From the NCBI GenBank assembly GCA_943329845.2, contig CALQFM020000001.1, positions 1-64,000 on the forward strand: a DNA stretch of 64,000 nucleotides, in the 5' to 3' direction. Below the pieces are notes generated by a model. It saw nothing but the letters and a program-made list of their open reading frames with translations, did not search any database and was not told the origin of the DNA. Of the stretch, positions 33,220 to 42,664 are shown piece by piece. The position numbers and the translations under genes were made by a program. Each line of letters opens with the position of its first letter. Within the stretch, counting starts at the first letter, position 1. The DNA is from Candidatus Kuenenia stuttgartensis. GTDB lineage: Bacteria > Pseudomonadota > Alphaproteobacteria > SMXS01.

Positions 33220-34410
33220 ATGATCACGGCTGTCATGCCGACCTATGCGCGGGCCGACCTCGCCTTTGAAAAGGGCAAGGGGTCGTACCTCTACACCACC
33301 GATGGCGAGAAGTTCCTGGACTTCTGCGGCGGCATCGCCGTGACCAGCCTCGGCCATGCCCACCCGCATCTCGTCGCGGCGCTGAAGGCCCAGGCCGAGG
33401 CGCTTTGGCACACATCGAACCTCTACCGAATTCCGCAGCAGGAGAAGCTGGCGGCGCGCCTCGTCCAGGCGACGTTCGCGGACACCGTGTTCGTGTGCAA
33501 CTCGGGCGCCGAGGCGCTCGAATGCGCCATCAAGACCACCCGCAAGTACCACTACGTCAACGGCGCGCCCGAGCGCTTCCGCATCATCACCATGGAAGGC
33601 GCCTTCCATGGCCGGACCCTGGCGACCATCGCCGCCGGCGGCCAGGCCAAGCACCTCGAGGGCTTCGGCCCCAAGGTCGAAGGCTTCGACCAGGTGCCGT
33701 TCGGCGACCTGGACGCACTGGCCGGGGCCATCGGTCCGCAGACCGCCGGCATCCTGTTCGAGCCGGTGCGCGGCGAGGGTGGCATCAACGCCATTCCGGT
33801 CGAGCTGATGGCGAAAATCCGCACGCTGTGCGACGAGCACGGCATCCTGATGGTGCTGGACGAGGTCCAGTGCGGCATTGGCCGCACCGGCAAGCTGTTT
33901 GCCTATCAGTGGTCCGATATCACGCCCGACATCCTGGCGACGGCCAAGGGCCTTGGCGGCGGCTTCCCGATCGGCGCGTGCCTTGCCACCGAGACGGCGG
34001 CGAAGGGCATGGTGGCCGGTAGCCACGGCTCGACCTTCGGCGGCAACCCCATGGCCTGCGCCGTGGCCAACGCCGTACTCGACGTGGTGCTGGAGCCCGG
34101 CTTCCTCGACCATGTGCAGGACCTGGGCGGCTACATGGGCCAGAAGATGGCCGCGGTGGTGGCCCGGCATCCCGACATCCTCGAAGGCGTGCACGGCGTC
34201 GGCCTGATCCGCGGCCTGCGCTGCAAGGTGACCAATACCGACCTGGTGAACGCGCTGCGCGACCAGCACGTGCTGACCGTGGGCGCGGGCGACAACCAAG
34301 TGCGGTTGCTGCCGCCGCTGACCGTGACCGAGGACGAGATCGACGAGGCGGTCGCCGCCATCGACGCGGCATGCGCCGCGGTTTCGGCGCAGTTGAGTCC
34401 AGCGTCATGA
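33220..34410 (+). CDS. argD: Acetylornithine aminotransferase
   Basis: The 396-residue class III aminotransferase has [63 protein letters not shown] and the PLP lysine in [14 protein letters not shown]. It makes N-acetylornithine from the semialdehyde and may also act as succinyl-diaminopimelate transaminase. It is first in the argD-argF-hslO operon, typical of alphaproteobacteria, and its stop overlaps argF by four bases. Confidence 0.95.
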   Translation: MITAVMPTYARADLAFEKGKGSYLYTTDGEKFLDFCGGIAVTSLGHAHPHLVAALKAQAEALWHTSNLYRIPQQEKLAARLVQATFADTVFVCNSGAEALECAIKTTRKYHYVNGAPERFRIITMEGAFHGRTLATIAAGGQAKHLEGFGPKVEGFDQVPFGDLDALAGAIGPQTAGILFEPVRGEGGINAIPVELMAKIRTLCDEHGILMVLDEVQCGIGRTGKLFAYQWSDITPDILATAKGLGGGFPIGACLATETAAKGMVAGSHGSTFGGNPMACAVANAVLDVVLEPGFLDHVQDLGGYMGQKMAAVVARHPDILEGVHGVGLIRGLRCKVTNTDLVNALRDQHVLTVGAGDNQVRLLPPLTVTEDEIDEAVAAIDAACAAVSAQLSPAS

Positions 34411-35342
34411 GCGAAGGCAGTTTCCGGCACTTCCTGGACCTTGATGGGATCGACGCCGGCGAATTGAGGGGCATCATCGACCGCGCCCGAGCCATCAAGG
34501 CGGCACGCGCCGGTCTGCCCAAGGGCGCGCTGGACCCGCAGGCGCCGCTGAACGGCCACATGCTTGCGGCCATCTTCGAGCGCGAATCCACCCGGACGCG
34601 CGTGTCGTTCGACGTCGGCATGCGCCAGCTTGGCGGCCAGACCATGGTGCTGACCGGCGACGAGACCCAACTCGGCCGTGGCGAGACGGTGGCCGACACG
34701 GCCCGCGTGCTGTCGCGCTTCGTCGACGCCATCATGCTGCGCACCCTGCGCCACGACTACCTGCTGGAGCTCGCCGCCAACGCCACCGTCCCGGTGATCA
34801 ACGGCCTGACCCAGCTGACCCATCCGTGCCAGCTGATGGCCGACGTGATGACCATCGAGGAGCATCGCGGTCCGATCGCCGGCAAGGTGGTCGCCTGGAC
34901 CGGTGACGGCAACAATGTCTGCGCCAGCCTGGTGCATGCGGCGGTGAAGTTCGATTTCGAGCTGCGCATCGCCACGCCGAGGAAATACGCCCTGCGCCAG
35001 GACGTGCTGGACTGGGCGGCGTCGCATCGGGGCCGCGTCTCGGTGGGCGACGATCCCTGGACGGCGGCGAAGGACGCCGACTGCGTGTTCACGGACACGT
35101 TCGTTTCGATGGGCCAGACCGGCCGCGAGAAGCGTCTGGAACGGCTGGCGCCCTACGCCGTCAGCGAAAAGCTGATGGCGACGGCCAGGCCCGACGCCCT
35201 GTTCCTGCACTGCCTGCCCGCCCACCGCGGCGAAGAGGTCGACGAGGCGGTGATCGATGGGCTCCAGTCCGTGGTCTGGGACGAGGCCGAGAACCGGCTG
35301 CACGTCCAAAAGGCCATCCTGCTGTGGTGCCTGGGAAAGTAA
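34407..35342 (+). CDS. argF: Ornithine carbamoyltransferase
   Basis: The 311-residue enzyme makes citrulline from ornithine and carbamoyl phosphate. The carbamoyl phosphate motif is ESTRTRVSF, with [10 protein letters not shown] next. The ornithine-side loop is DTFVSMGQ and the late motif is [12 protein letters not shown]. The start overlaps argD (ATGA) and hslO follows after seven bases. All catalytic motifs are intact. Confidence 0.96.
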   Translation: MSEGSFRHFLDLDGIDAGELRGIIDRARAIKAARAGLPKGALDPQAPLNGHMLAAIFERESTRTRVSFDVGMRQLGGQTMVLTGDETQLGRGETVADTARVLSRFVDAIMLRTLRHDYLLELAANATVPVINGLTQLTHPCQLMADVMTIEEHRGPIAGKVVAWTGDGNNVCASLVHAAVKFDFELRIATPRKYALRQDVLDWAASHRGRVSVGDDPWTAAKDADCVFTDTFVSMGQTGREKRLERLAPYAVSEKLMATARPDALFLHCLPAHRGEEVDEAVIDGLQSVVWDEAENRLHVQKAILLWCLGK

Positions 35343-35349
35343 GAGCCTC

Positions 35350-36261
35350 ATGCCTGCCAGTACCTCCGGTCTCGGCGGCGACGCCGACGATGTGATCCAG
35401 CCGTTCCAGATCGAGGGCGAGGACGTGCGCGGCCGCGTCGTCCGCCTCGGCCCGCTGGTCGACGAGATCCTGCACCGCCACGCCTATCCGGAAGGCGTCG
35501 CCAGCCTGCTGGCGCACGCCCTGGCCATGACGGCGCTGCTGGGCAGCTCGATCAAGTTCGAGGGCAAGCTGATCATGCAGGCCAAGGGCGATGGCGCGGT
35601 GAAGACCATCGTCGTCGACTACAAGACGCCTGGCGAGATGCGGGGCTGGGTCGCGTTCGACCAGGAACTGTATGACCAGGCGGTGGAGCGGGGCGTGGAC
35701 CCGGGACGCGAGGTGCCCCAGCTGCTCGGCGGGGGCTACCTGGCGTTCACCATCGACCAGGGGCCGGACACCGAGCGCTACCAGGGCATCGTCGGCCTGG
35801 AAGGCGGCACGCTGGCCGAGTGCGCCCAGAAATATTTCGAGGATTCCGAGCAGCTTCCCTCGGCGGTGAAGCTGAGCGCCGCGCAGGTCGACGGCAAATG
35901 GCGCGCCGGCGGCATCATGCTGCAGTACCTGGCTTCGGCCGGGCACCAGCATGACGACGACGAGGATGACGACAGCTGGCGCGAGAGCGCCATCCTGATG
36001 GCCAGCACCCGCGACGACGAGCTGGTCAGCCCTGACATCTCGCCCACGCAGCTGCTGTTCCGGCTATACCACGAGCGCGGCGTGCGGGTGTTCGATCCGA
36101 TCCCGCTCACGGTGTTCTGCCAGTGCAGCCGCGAGCGGATCGAGGATGTGCTTGCCCAGTTCGGCGGCGACGACATGTCGGACATGGTCGTCGATGGGAA
36201 GATCATCGTGACCTGCGAGTTCTGCAGCCGGGTTTACCAGTTCGATCCGCCGTCGAAATGA
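35350..36261 (+). CDS. hslO: Redox-regulated chaperone Hsp33
   Basis: The 303-residue protein has the Hsp33 N-terminal substrate domain (AHALAMTALLGSSIKFEGKLIMQAKGDG). The C-terminal zinc switch carries cysteines in FCQCSRERI and CEFCSRVYQF, the CXC and CXXC pairs. Under oxidative stress the zinc is lost and disulfides form, turning on holdase activity in the cytoplasm. An acidic insert (HQHDDDEDDDSW) is a lineage feature. It is the last gene of the argD-argF-hslO operon. Confidence 0.95.
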   Translation: MPASTSGLGGDADDVIQPFQIEGEDVRGRVVRLGPLVDEILHRHAYPEGVASLLAHALAMTALLGSSIKFEGKLIMQAKGDGAVKTIVVDYKTPGEMRGWVAFDQELYDQAVERGVDPGREVPQLLGGGYLAFTIDQGPDTERYQGIVGLEGGTLAECAQKYFEDSEQLPSAVKLSAAQVDGKWRAGGIMLQYLASAGHQHDDDEDDDSWRESAILMASTRDDELVSPDISPTQLLFRLYHERGVRVFDPIPLTVFCQCSRERIEDVLAQFGGDDMSDMVVDGKIIVTCEFCSRVYQFDPPSK

Positions 36262-36391
36262 CTCATCGTTTCGCCGTTTCGGAACGAATTGGGCGGTTTT
36301 CGGCACGAATCCGCCGCAAAAGCGCGCCAACCGGAATTACCGTCCCGCGAGACTGAAAGTCACGAAAAGTATTCCAGATCATTAATCGGCG

Positions 36392-36898
36392 CTATTGCAG
36401 GCTGTCCTCGGCGTCGCCGCTGGCGGCGGCGATGGCGCTGTTGCTCTCCAGCCGCTCGGCAGCATCCCACAGCAGCAGCGCGGTCTCGAGGCTGCCGCGC
36501 ACTTCCGGGTCGCGGCGAAGCTGCCAATAAGCCGAGCGCACCGCCAGATAAGTGGTCATGTCGTCGCCCAGCAGCTCGGGGTTTTCGCTGAGGGTGAAAA
36601 GCTGGCGGACGGCGTCCTGCCGGTCGCGCGGGCTGGTGACGAGGTTTTTGCCAACGGCGACGAGCTGGCGGGCGACCGGATTGGTGAAGGTCTGGGTCGG
36701 CGGCACCAGCTTGTCCTTGATATCGTCGACATCGACGGCATCCTCGGGCTTGATCAACACCACCTCGGCGTCGGGATCGAAGACTGGCAGCACATAGCGG
36801 ACGGTGATGAGGGCAAGCAGCATGCCGATCGCGGCCCAGCGCGCGACCGTCAGGACGCGCGCCAGGCGTCCCGGAGGTTGTTCGTCGGAATCAGGCAT
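36392..36898 (-). CDS. Single-pass membrane protein of unknown function
   Basis: I do not recognise a family. The 168-residue product has one membrane helix (about residues 20-40, ARWAAIGMLLALITVRYVLPVF) and then a soluble, probably periplasmic, helical part containing NPVARQLVAVGKNL and YLAVRSAYWQLRRDPEVRGSLETALLLWDAAERLE. It lies 15 bases downstream of lysA on the same strand, so it likely ends the argH-lptM-lysA transcript. The 130 bases before hslO's end hold no gene. Confidence 0.7.
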   Translation of the reverse strand: MPDSDEQPPGRLARVLTVARWAAIGMLLALITVRYVLPVFDPDAEVVLIKPEDAVDVDDIKDKLVPPTQTFTNPVARQLVAVGKNLVTSPRDRQDAVRQLFTLSENPELLGDDMTTYLAVRSAYWQLRRDPEVRGSLETALLLWDAAERLESNSAIAAASGDAEDSLQ

Positions 36899-36913
36899 TT
36901 TGCCCTTGTTTCC

Positions 36914-38185
36914 TCAGCCCAGCAGCCAGTCCGGCAGCGTTTCCGCGGCCAGTATTTCCTCGTATGTAGGCCGGCGGCGGGTGATGGCGAATCGGTCACC
37001 GTCCACCAGAACCTCCGGCACCAGCGGTCGGGTATTATAGCTCGAAGCCATCACCGCGCCATAGGCGCCGGCGGACATGATGGCGACGAGGTCGTTCGCG
37101 GCGAGCGGCGTCGACATCCGTTCCTTGGCGAAGGTGTCGCCGGTCTCGCAGATCGGCCCGACGAAGTCGACCGGCGAGGCCTCCGCCCCGGGCGCGGGCT
37201 CGGTGACGGGCAGGATATGGTGATAGGCGCCGTACATGCTGGGGCGCACCAGGTCGTTCATGGCGCCGTCGATGATCACGAAGCTGCGGTTGCCCGTCTG
37301 CTTCACATAGACGACCTTGGAGACCATGATGCCGGCGTTGCCGACGATCAGCCGGCCCGGCTCGAGCACGATCTGGCACTCGAGCGGACCGATCAGCCGC
37401 GCGATCACCTCGGCGTAGCGGTCGGGATGGGGCGGTTCGGGATCGTCGGGATGGTACGGGATGCCGAGGCCGCCGCCCACGTCCACGCGGCGGATGTCGT
37501 GGCCTTCGGCGCGCAGTTCCATCACCAGCGTGGCGATATGGCCGAAAGCCTCCTCGTAGGGCTCGAGCGTGGTGAGCTGGGAGCCGATATGGACATCGAC
37601 GCCGACCGGGTCGATGCCGGGAAGCTCGGCGGCCAGCCGGTACATCTCGCGCGCCCGCACCAGCGGGAGGCCGAACTTGTTCTCGCCCTTGCCGGTGGCG
37701 ATCTTCTCGTGGGTCCTGGCATCGACATCGGGATTGATGCGCAGCGCGACCGGCGCCTTCACGCCCTTGCGCACCGCGACGGCGTTGAGCACCATCAGCT
37801 CGGGCTCGGACTCCACGTTGAACTGGAGGATGCCCTGGTCGAGCGCGAACGCCATCTCGTCATAGGTCTTGCCGACACCCGCGAACACGATCTTGTTCGC
37901 CGGGATACCCGCCGCCAGCGCCCGGCGAAGCTCGCCTTCGGAGACGATATCGGCGCCGGCGCCGAGCCTGCCCAGGGTCTTCAGCACCGCGATGTTGGAG
38001 TTGGCCTTCACCGCATAGCACACCAGCGCATCCATCCTCGCGAAGGCGTTGGAGAACACGGTGAAATGCCGGGTCAGGGTGGCGGTCGAGTAGCAATAGA
38101 ACGGCGTGCCGACCGCCGCCGCGATCTCGGGCAGCGGTACGTCCTCGGCGTGCAGGACGCCGTCCTTGTACTCGAAGTGATGCAT
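36914..38185 (-). CDS. lysA: Diaminopimelate decarboxylase
   Basis: The 423-residue fold-type III PLP enzyme has the cofactor lysine in LVCYAVKANSN, VDVGGGLGIPY, EPGRLIVGNAGI and the active-site motif PICETGDTFAKER. It removes CO2 from meso-diaminopimelate to give lysine. The start at 38185 (MHHFEYKDG) shares bases with the lptM stop (TGATG), so translation is coupled. A longer frame to 38428 is only the overlapping genes read out of frame. Confidence 0.96.
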   Translation of the reverse strand: MHHFEYKDGVLHAEDVPLPEIAAAVGTPFYCYSTATLTRHFTVFSNAFARMDALVCYAVKANSNIAVLKTLGRLGAGADIVSEGELRRALAAGIPANKIVFAGVGKTYDEMAFALDQGILQFNVESEPELMVLNAVAVRKGVKAPVALRINPDVDARTHEKIATGKGENKFGLPLVRAREMYRLAAELPGIDPVGVDVHIGSQLTTLEPYEEAFGHIATLVMELRAEGHDIRRVDVGGGLGIPYHPDDPEPPHPDRYAEVIARLIGPLECQIVLEPGRLIVGNAGIMVSKVVYVKQTGNRSFVIIDGAMNDLVRPSMYGAYHHILPVTEPAPGAEASPVDFVGPICETGDTFAKERMSTPLAANDLVAIMSAGAYGAVMASSYNTRPLVPEVLVDGDRFAITRRRPTYEEILAAETLPDWLLG

Positions 38186-38367
38186 CAGGGCGTATTGGGC
38201 TGGGGCGGCATGTTCGCGCTCGGCTTGCTGTCCGGCGACTGGGGCGAAACCTTCGTTACGGGCGGCGGAGCGGTGGCGTTCGGCGGCGCCTCCAGCGGAC
38301 CCTTGCGGCCGCAGGCAGCGGCGAGGCCACACAACAGGATGAATGTGGCGATCTTGATCGGCTTCAT
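38185..38367 (-). CDS. lptM: Small LptM (YifL)-type lipoprotein
   Basis: The 60-residue product has a lipoprotein signal [29 protein letters not shown]. The CGRKGPL motif right after the lipid-bearing Cys is the LptM/YifL hallmark. In E. coli LptM helps mature the LptD/E lipopolysaccharide translocon. It sits between argH and lysA, as in most proteobacteria, overlapping argH by ATGA and lysA by TGATG. The Pro-rich tail is unstructured. Confidence 0.9.
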   Translation of the reverse strand: MKPIKIATFILLCGLAAACGRKGPLEAPPNATAPPPVTKVSPQSPDSKPSANMPPQPNTP

Positions 38368-39758
38368 GCGAGACGTTCCTTCCACGCGGCGATGGCCTCG
38401 CGCACCCGTTCGGGCGCGGTGCCGCCATAAGACCGGCGGCTGGCGACCGACCGCTCGACCGTCAGCACGCCGAACACGGCGTCGGTGATGCCGGGCTCGA
38501 CCGACTGCATGTCGGCGAGGCTCAGATCCGGCAGGTCGCAGCCCTTGCCCTCGGCCAGCTTCACCAGCGACCCGGTGACGTGATGGGCACGCCGGAACGG
38601 CATGTTGAGGTTCTGCACCAGCCAGTCGGCCAGGTCGGTCGCCGTGGCGAAGCCGGTGGAGGCGGACGCCAGCAGCACCTTCTCGTTGACCTTCAGGTCG
38701 GCGATCATGCCGGTCATGGCGGCGACACAGAGCGAGATCGACTCGGCGGCGTCGAAGGTCGGCTCCTTGTCTTCCTGCATGTCCTTGGAATAGGCCAGCG
38801 GCAGGCCCTTCATGACGATCAGCAGGGTGTTGAGCGAGCCGACGATGCGGCCGGTCTTGGCGCGGATCAGCTCGGCGGCGTCGGGATTGCGCTTCTGCGG
38901 CATGATCGACGAGCCGGTCGAGAACGAATCGCTCAGGCTGGCGAAACGGAACTGGGCGCTGGACCAGATCACCAGCTCCTCGGCCAGCCGCGACAGGTGC
39001 ACGGCGCAGATCGACGCGGCCGACAGGAACTCCAGCGCGAAATCCCGGTCGGACACCGCGTCGAGCGAATTGGCGGTAGGCCGGTCGAAGCCGAGCGCCG
39101 CGGCCGTCATGTGCCGGTCGATCGGAAAGGATGTGCCGGCGAGCGCGGCCGAGCCCAGAGGGTTCTCGTTGAGCCGCTTGCGCGCGTCCGCCAGCCGGCC
39201 CCGGTCGCGGCCGGCCATCTCCACATAGGCCATCAGGTGGTGGCCGAAGGTCACCGGCTGCGCCACCTGCAGATGGGTGAAGCCGGGCATCAGGGTGTCG
39301 GCATGCTCCTCGGCCCGCGCCAGCAGTACTTTCTGCAGATCGCCGAGGGCGCCGTCCAGATTGTCGATCGCGTCGCGCACCCAGAGGCGGAAGTCGGTCG
39401 CCACCTGGTCGTTGCGCGACCGGGCGGTGTGCAGCCGACCGGCCGCGTCGCCGATGATCCGGGCGAGCCGGGATTCCACATGCATGTGGATGTCCTCGAG
39501 CGCCGGGTCGAAGGTGAAGCCGCCCGCCTCGATCTCGCCCCTGATCTGGTCGAGTCCGGCGAGGATCGCGTCGGCGTCGGCCTGCGAGATGATCCCGGTG
39601 GCGGCCAGCATGGCGCAGTGTGCCTTGGACGCGGCGATATCCTGGGCATAGAGCTTGCGGTCGAAGCCGATGGAGGCGTTGATGCGCTCCATGATCGCGG
39701 CCGGACCGCCGGCGAAGCGCCCGCCCCAGAGCTTGTTGGACCCGTTGTCGTCTGCCAT
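38364..39758 (-). CDS. argH: Argininosuccinate lyase
   Basis: The 464-residue enzyme splits argininosuccinate to arginine and fumarate. It begins [19 protein letters not shown] and contains the fumarase-superfamily signature [12 protein letters not shown], with [16 protein letters not shown] and [18 protein letters not shown] for substrate binding. The start at 39758 is set by the conserved N-terminus; a longer frame upstream is the antisense of tlpA. It heads the argH-lptM-lysA operon, divergent from tlpA with 34 bases between. Confidence 0.96.
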   Translation of the reverse strand: MADDNGSNKLWGGRFAGGPAAIMERINASIGFDRKLYAQDIAASKAHCAMLAATGIISQADADAILAGLDQIRGEIEAGGFTFDPALEDIHMHVESRLARIIGDAAGRLHTARSRNDQVATDFRLWVRDAIDNLDGALGDLQKVLLARAEEHADTLMPGFTHLQVAQPVTFGHHLMAYVEMAGRDRGRLADARKRLNENPLGSAALAGTSFPIDRHMTAAALGFDRPTANSLDAVSDRDFALEFLSAASICAVHLSRLAEELVIWSSAQFRFASLSDSFSTGSSIMPQKRNPDAAELIRAKTGRIVGSLNTLLIVMKGLPLAYSKDMQEDKEPTFDAAESISLCVAAMTGMIADLKVNEKVLLASASTGFATATDLADWLVQNLNMPFRRAHHVTGSLVKLAEGKGCDLPDLSLADMQSVEPGITDAVFGVLTVERSVASRRSYGGTAPERVREAIAAWKERLA

Positions 39759-39792
39759 CTTGTCCGCCGCCGCCCCCGAACCGGAGCTCATC

Positions 39793-40362
<570 letters not shown>

Positions 40363-40377
40363 GTCGCATAGTGCCCG

Positions 40378-40404
40378 TAGCCTGTAAGGCTAATTGTTTT
40401 GTTT
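40378..40404 (+). terminator. Putative terminator after tlpA
   Basis: The short stem tagcc-tgtaa-ggcta is followed by attgttttgttt. The stem is only five pairs, so the call is tentative. Confidence 0.4.
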
Positions 40405-40422
40405 GCCTGTTTGACATACATT
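40394..40422 (+). promoter_or_regulatory. Predicted promoter/operator of the DUF1778-GNAT module
   Basis: TTGTTT (40394-40399) and TACATT (40417-40422) lie 17 bases apart, overlapping a perfect TTGACA at 40411. TTGACATACATTGT-like boxes are often seen upstream of DUF1778-GNAT pairs, where the complex represses itself. Which hexamers are used is not clear. Confidence 0.4.
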
Positions 40423-40456
40423 GTGCGTGGAATTCACGTCGATGGGAGCCGCCCTC

Positions 40457-40759
40457 ATGCCGCAAAAGCAAACAAAGGCCGAAAGCCCGCCGAACCGCGT
40501 CGAGCGCCTCGGATTCCGGCTGGACGAGGACACGAAGGATCTGATCGAGCGGGCGGCCCACCTGTCCCGCCGCAAGGTGAGCGACTTCTGCGTCACCGCG
40601 CTGGTCGAGACCGCGCGCCGGACCATCGCCGAGCATGAGACGCTAGCGCTTTCCGACCGCGACCGCGCGGCGTTCTTCGACGCGCTGGTCAATCCGCCGG
40701 AGCCGAGCGAGCGGTTGGTGCGCGCGCTGGCCGAACACAAGCGGCGCGTGGCGCCCTGA
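40457..40759 (+). CDS. DUF1778 ribbon-helix-helix antitoxin (TacA/AtaR type)
   Basis: The 100-residue protein has an N-terminal ribbon-helix-helix DNA-binding unit (RVERLGFRLDEDTKDLIERAAHLS). SDFCVTALVETARRTIAEHETL follows, the DUF1778 signature, and then a tail that would block the acetyltransferase toxin. gggag eight bases before the ATG at 40457 supports that start over earlier in-frame codons at 40421 or 40442. The toxin starts two bases after its stop. Confidence 0.88.
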   Translation: MPQKQTKAESPPNRVERLGFRLDEDTKDLIERAAHLSRRKVSDFCVTALVETARRTIAEHETLALSDRDRAAFFDALVNPPEPSERLVRALAEHKRRVAP

Positions 40760-40761
40760 GC

Positions 40762-41283
40762 GTGGCCGCGCCTGGTCCTGATCTGAGGATCGAGGCGTTG
40801 GCAGCGCACCACGACCGGAATGGCTTTTCCTGCGGCATCGACAGTCTCGACCGCTACTTCCGGACCCAGGCGGCCCAGGATGTCCGGCGCAAGGCCAACG
40901 CCGTGTTCGTCCTGACCGAACCCGAACGGCCGGATGTCGTGCTCGGATACTACACGCTCTGCGCCACGGGCCTGCCGCAGGGCGACGTTCCCGCCGCCGC
41001 GCGCAAGCATGTGCCGCGCTATCCGCTGGTCAGCGCAACCCTCGTCGGGCGGCTTGCGGTGTCGGAAACGAGACAGGGCGAGCGGCTGGGCGCCATGCTG
41101 CTCGCCGATGCCGTACGCCGCGCCTTTGCCAGCGCGTCCACGGTCGGCTCGTCGATGCTGGTGGTGGACGCGATCAACGACCGCGCCGCCGCCTTCTATG
41201 AAGCCAACGGCTTCGTGCGCCTGCCGGAGTCGCTGCGCCTCGTGCTGCCGATGCATGTGATCATGGGTTTGGTGGAACCATGA
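40762..41283 (+). CDS. GNAT-family toxin acetyltransferase (TacT/AtaT type)
   Basis: The 173-residue protein opens with a GTG start two bases after the antitoxin. It carries FSCGIDSLDRYFRTQAAQD, typical of GNAT toxins, and an acetyl-CoA site GRLAVSETRQGERLGAMLL. NDRAAAFYEANGFVRLP completes the fold. Toxins of this kind acetylate the amino group of charged tRNAs and stop translation. Identification rests on these motifs and the paired DUF1778 gene. Confidence 0.88.
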   Translation: MAAPGPDLRIEALAAHHDRNGFSCGIDSLDRYFRTQAAQDVRRKANAVFVLTEPERPDVVLGYYTLCATGLPQGDVPAAARKHVPRYPLVSATLVGRLAVSETRQGERLGAMLLADAVRRAFASASTVGSSMLVVDAINDRAAAFYEANGFVRLPESLRLVLPMHVIMGLVEP

Positions 41284-41338
41284 GCGATCCAGGCGGGTGA
41301 ACCAGCCCATAGAAAGCGGTTTTATTACAATATATTAT

Positions 41339-41444
41339 CCGTCATCCCGGCGAAGGCCGGGACCCAGACTTGGCGGGTGCGTGCTTGCGCGCCGGTTTGT
41401 TCGTCAGAAGGGTCTGGGTACCGCTCTTCAGCGGGATGACGGCT
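41339..41444. repeat. REP-like inverted-repeat element, copy 3
   Basis: Left arm 41339-41368 (ccgtcatcccggcgaaggcc...) and right arm 41413-41444 (...cagcgggatgacggct) are imperfect complements. The left arm is nearly identical to that of the copy at 2041. It fills the 241-base gap between the toxin gene and the acyl-CoA dehydrogenase gene; no gene is seen there. Confidence 0.8.
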
Positions 41445-41524
41445 GAGGGTGATGCGAACGGCTTGCCTGAACGGCCGACTTGCCCTCTCTTTACGCCCAA
41501 CCCGAATCCACGCAGGAACCGACT

Positions 41525-42664
41525 ATGCTCACGCGCAGCATCTATGAGCCGGAACACGAGATGTTCCGCGACGCCGTCCGCAAGTTCTTCGACAAGGAGA
41601 TGAAGCCCTTCCACGGCGAGTGGGAGAAGGCGGGGAAGGTGCCGCGCGAGTTCTGGCGCAAGGCCGGCGAGCAGGGACTGCTGTGCCCGCAGGTGCCGGA
41701 GGAATATGGCGGCGCCGGCGGCGACTACCGCTATCTCGCCATCGTCGACGAGGAACTGGGGCTGGCCGGCGCGTCCGGGCCGGGCTTCGCCGTGCACAGC
41801 GACATCGTCTGCGGCTACATGCTGAAATACGCCAGCGAGGACCAGAAGCGCGAGTGGCTGCCGAAGATGGTCACCGGCGAGGTGGTGACCGCCATCGCCA
41901 TGACCGAGCCGGGCACCGGCAGCGACCTGCAGGGCGTCAAGACCACGGCGCTGCTCGACGGCAACCACTATGTGGTCAACGGCAACAAGACCTTCATCTC
42001 AAACGGCCAGAACGCCGACCTGATCATCGTCGTCGCCAAGACCGACCCGACGCTGGGCGCGAAAGGCATCAGCCTAATCCTGGTCGAAGCGACGCGCGAG
42101 GGCTTCTCGCGCGGGCGGAACCTGGACAAGATGGGCATGCACGCGGCCGACACGTCGGAGCTGTTCTTCGACGAGGTGCGGGTGCCGACGTCGAACCTGC
42201 TCGGCCCGGAAGAGGGCAAGGGCTTCATCCAGCTGATGAGCGAGCTGCCGCAGGAGCGCCTCGGCATCGCGCTCAACGCCCAAGCGGTGGCGCAATACGC
42301 CTACGACCTGACCGTGGCCTACGTGAAGGAACGCAAGGCGTTCGGCAAGACCGTGTTCGACTTCCAGAACACCCGCTTCAAGCTGGCCGAGCTGAAGACC
42401 CAGGTCGAGGTCGGCTGGGCGTTCTGCGACAAGTGCATCGAGCATCATCTGCGCGGCGCGCTGACCGCCACCGACGCCGCCATGGCCAAGCTGTGGGTCA
42501 CCGAGATGCTGGGCCGCGTGGTCGACGAGGGCGTGCAGCTCCACGGCGGCTACGGCTTCATGAACGAATACCCGATCACGCGGCTGTACACCGATTCCCG
42601 CGTGCAGCGCATCTTCGGCGGCACCTCGGAGATCATGAAGGAACTGATCAGCCGGGGGATTTGA
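41525..42664 (+). CDS. Acyl-CoA dehydrogenase, long-chain (LCAD) type
   Basis: The 379-residue flavoenzyme has AMTEPGTGSDLQGV and NGNKTFISNGQNADLIIVV for FAD and substrate binding. The LCAD-type catalytic Glu is in SELPQERLGIA, while the position used by short-chain enzymes is Gly (QRIFGGTSEIMKE). Sequence throughout resembles mammalian LCAD. It catalyses the first step of beta-oxidation. The start at 41525 gives MLTRSIYEPEHEMF. The 3' end overlaps the converging PepSY gene by 17 bases. Confidence 0.92.
   Translation: MLTRSIYEPEHEMFRDAVRKFFDKEMKPFHGEWEKAGKVPREFWRKAGEQGLLCPQVPEEYGGAGGDYRYLAIVDEELGLAGASGPGFAVHSDIVCGYMLKYASEDQKREWLPKMVTGEVVTAIAMTEPGTGSDLQGVKTTALLDGNHYVVNGNKTFISNGQNADLIIVVAKTDPTLGAKGISLILVEATREGFSRGRNLDKMGMHAADTSELFFDEVRVPTSNLLGPEEGKGFIQLMSELPQERLGIALNAQAVAQYAYDLTVAYVKERKAFGKTVFDFQNTRFKLAELKTQVEVGWAFCDKCIEHHLRGALTATDAAMAKLWVTEMLGRVVDEGVQLHGGYGFMNEYPITRLYTDSRVQRIFGGTSEIMKELISRGI

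Noticed and set aside
36262-36391. Possible small RNA or terminator between hslO and the membrane protein gene
   Set aside because: Only weak pairing (gcggttttcggcacgaatccgc) and no T run were found, so no feature is claimed.
40411-40439. Classical promoter using TTGACA at 40411
   Set aside because: No acceptable -10 hexamer lies 16-18 bases downstream (tcacgt); the overlapping TTGTTT/TACATT pair fits better, though weakly.
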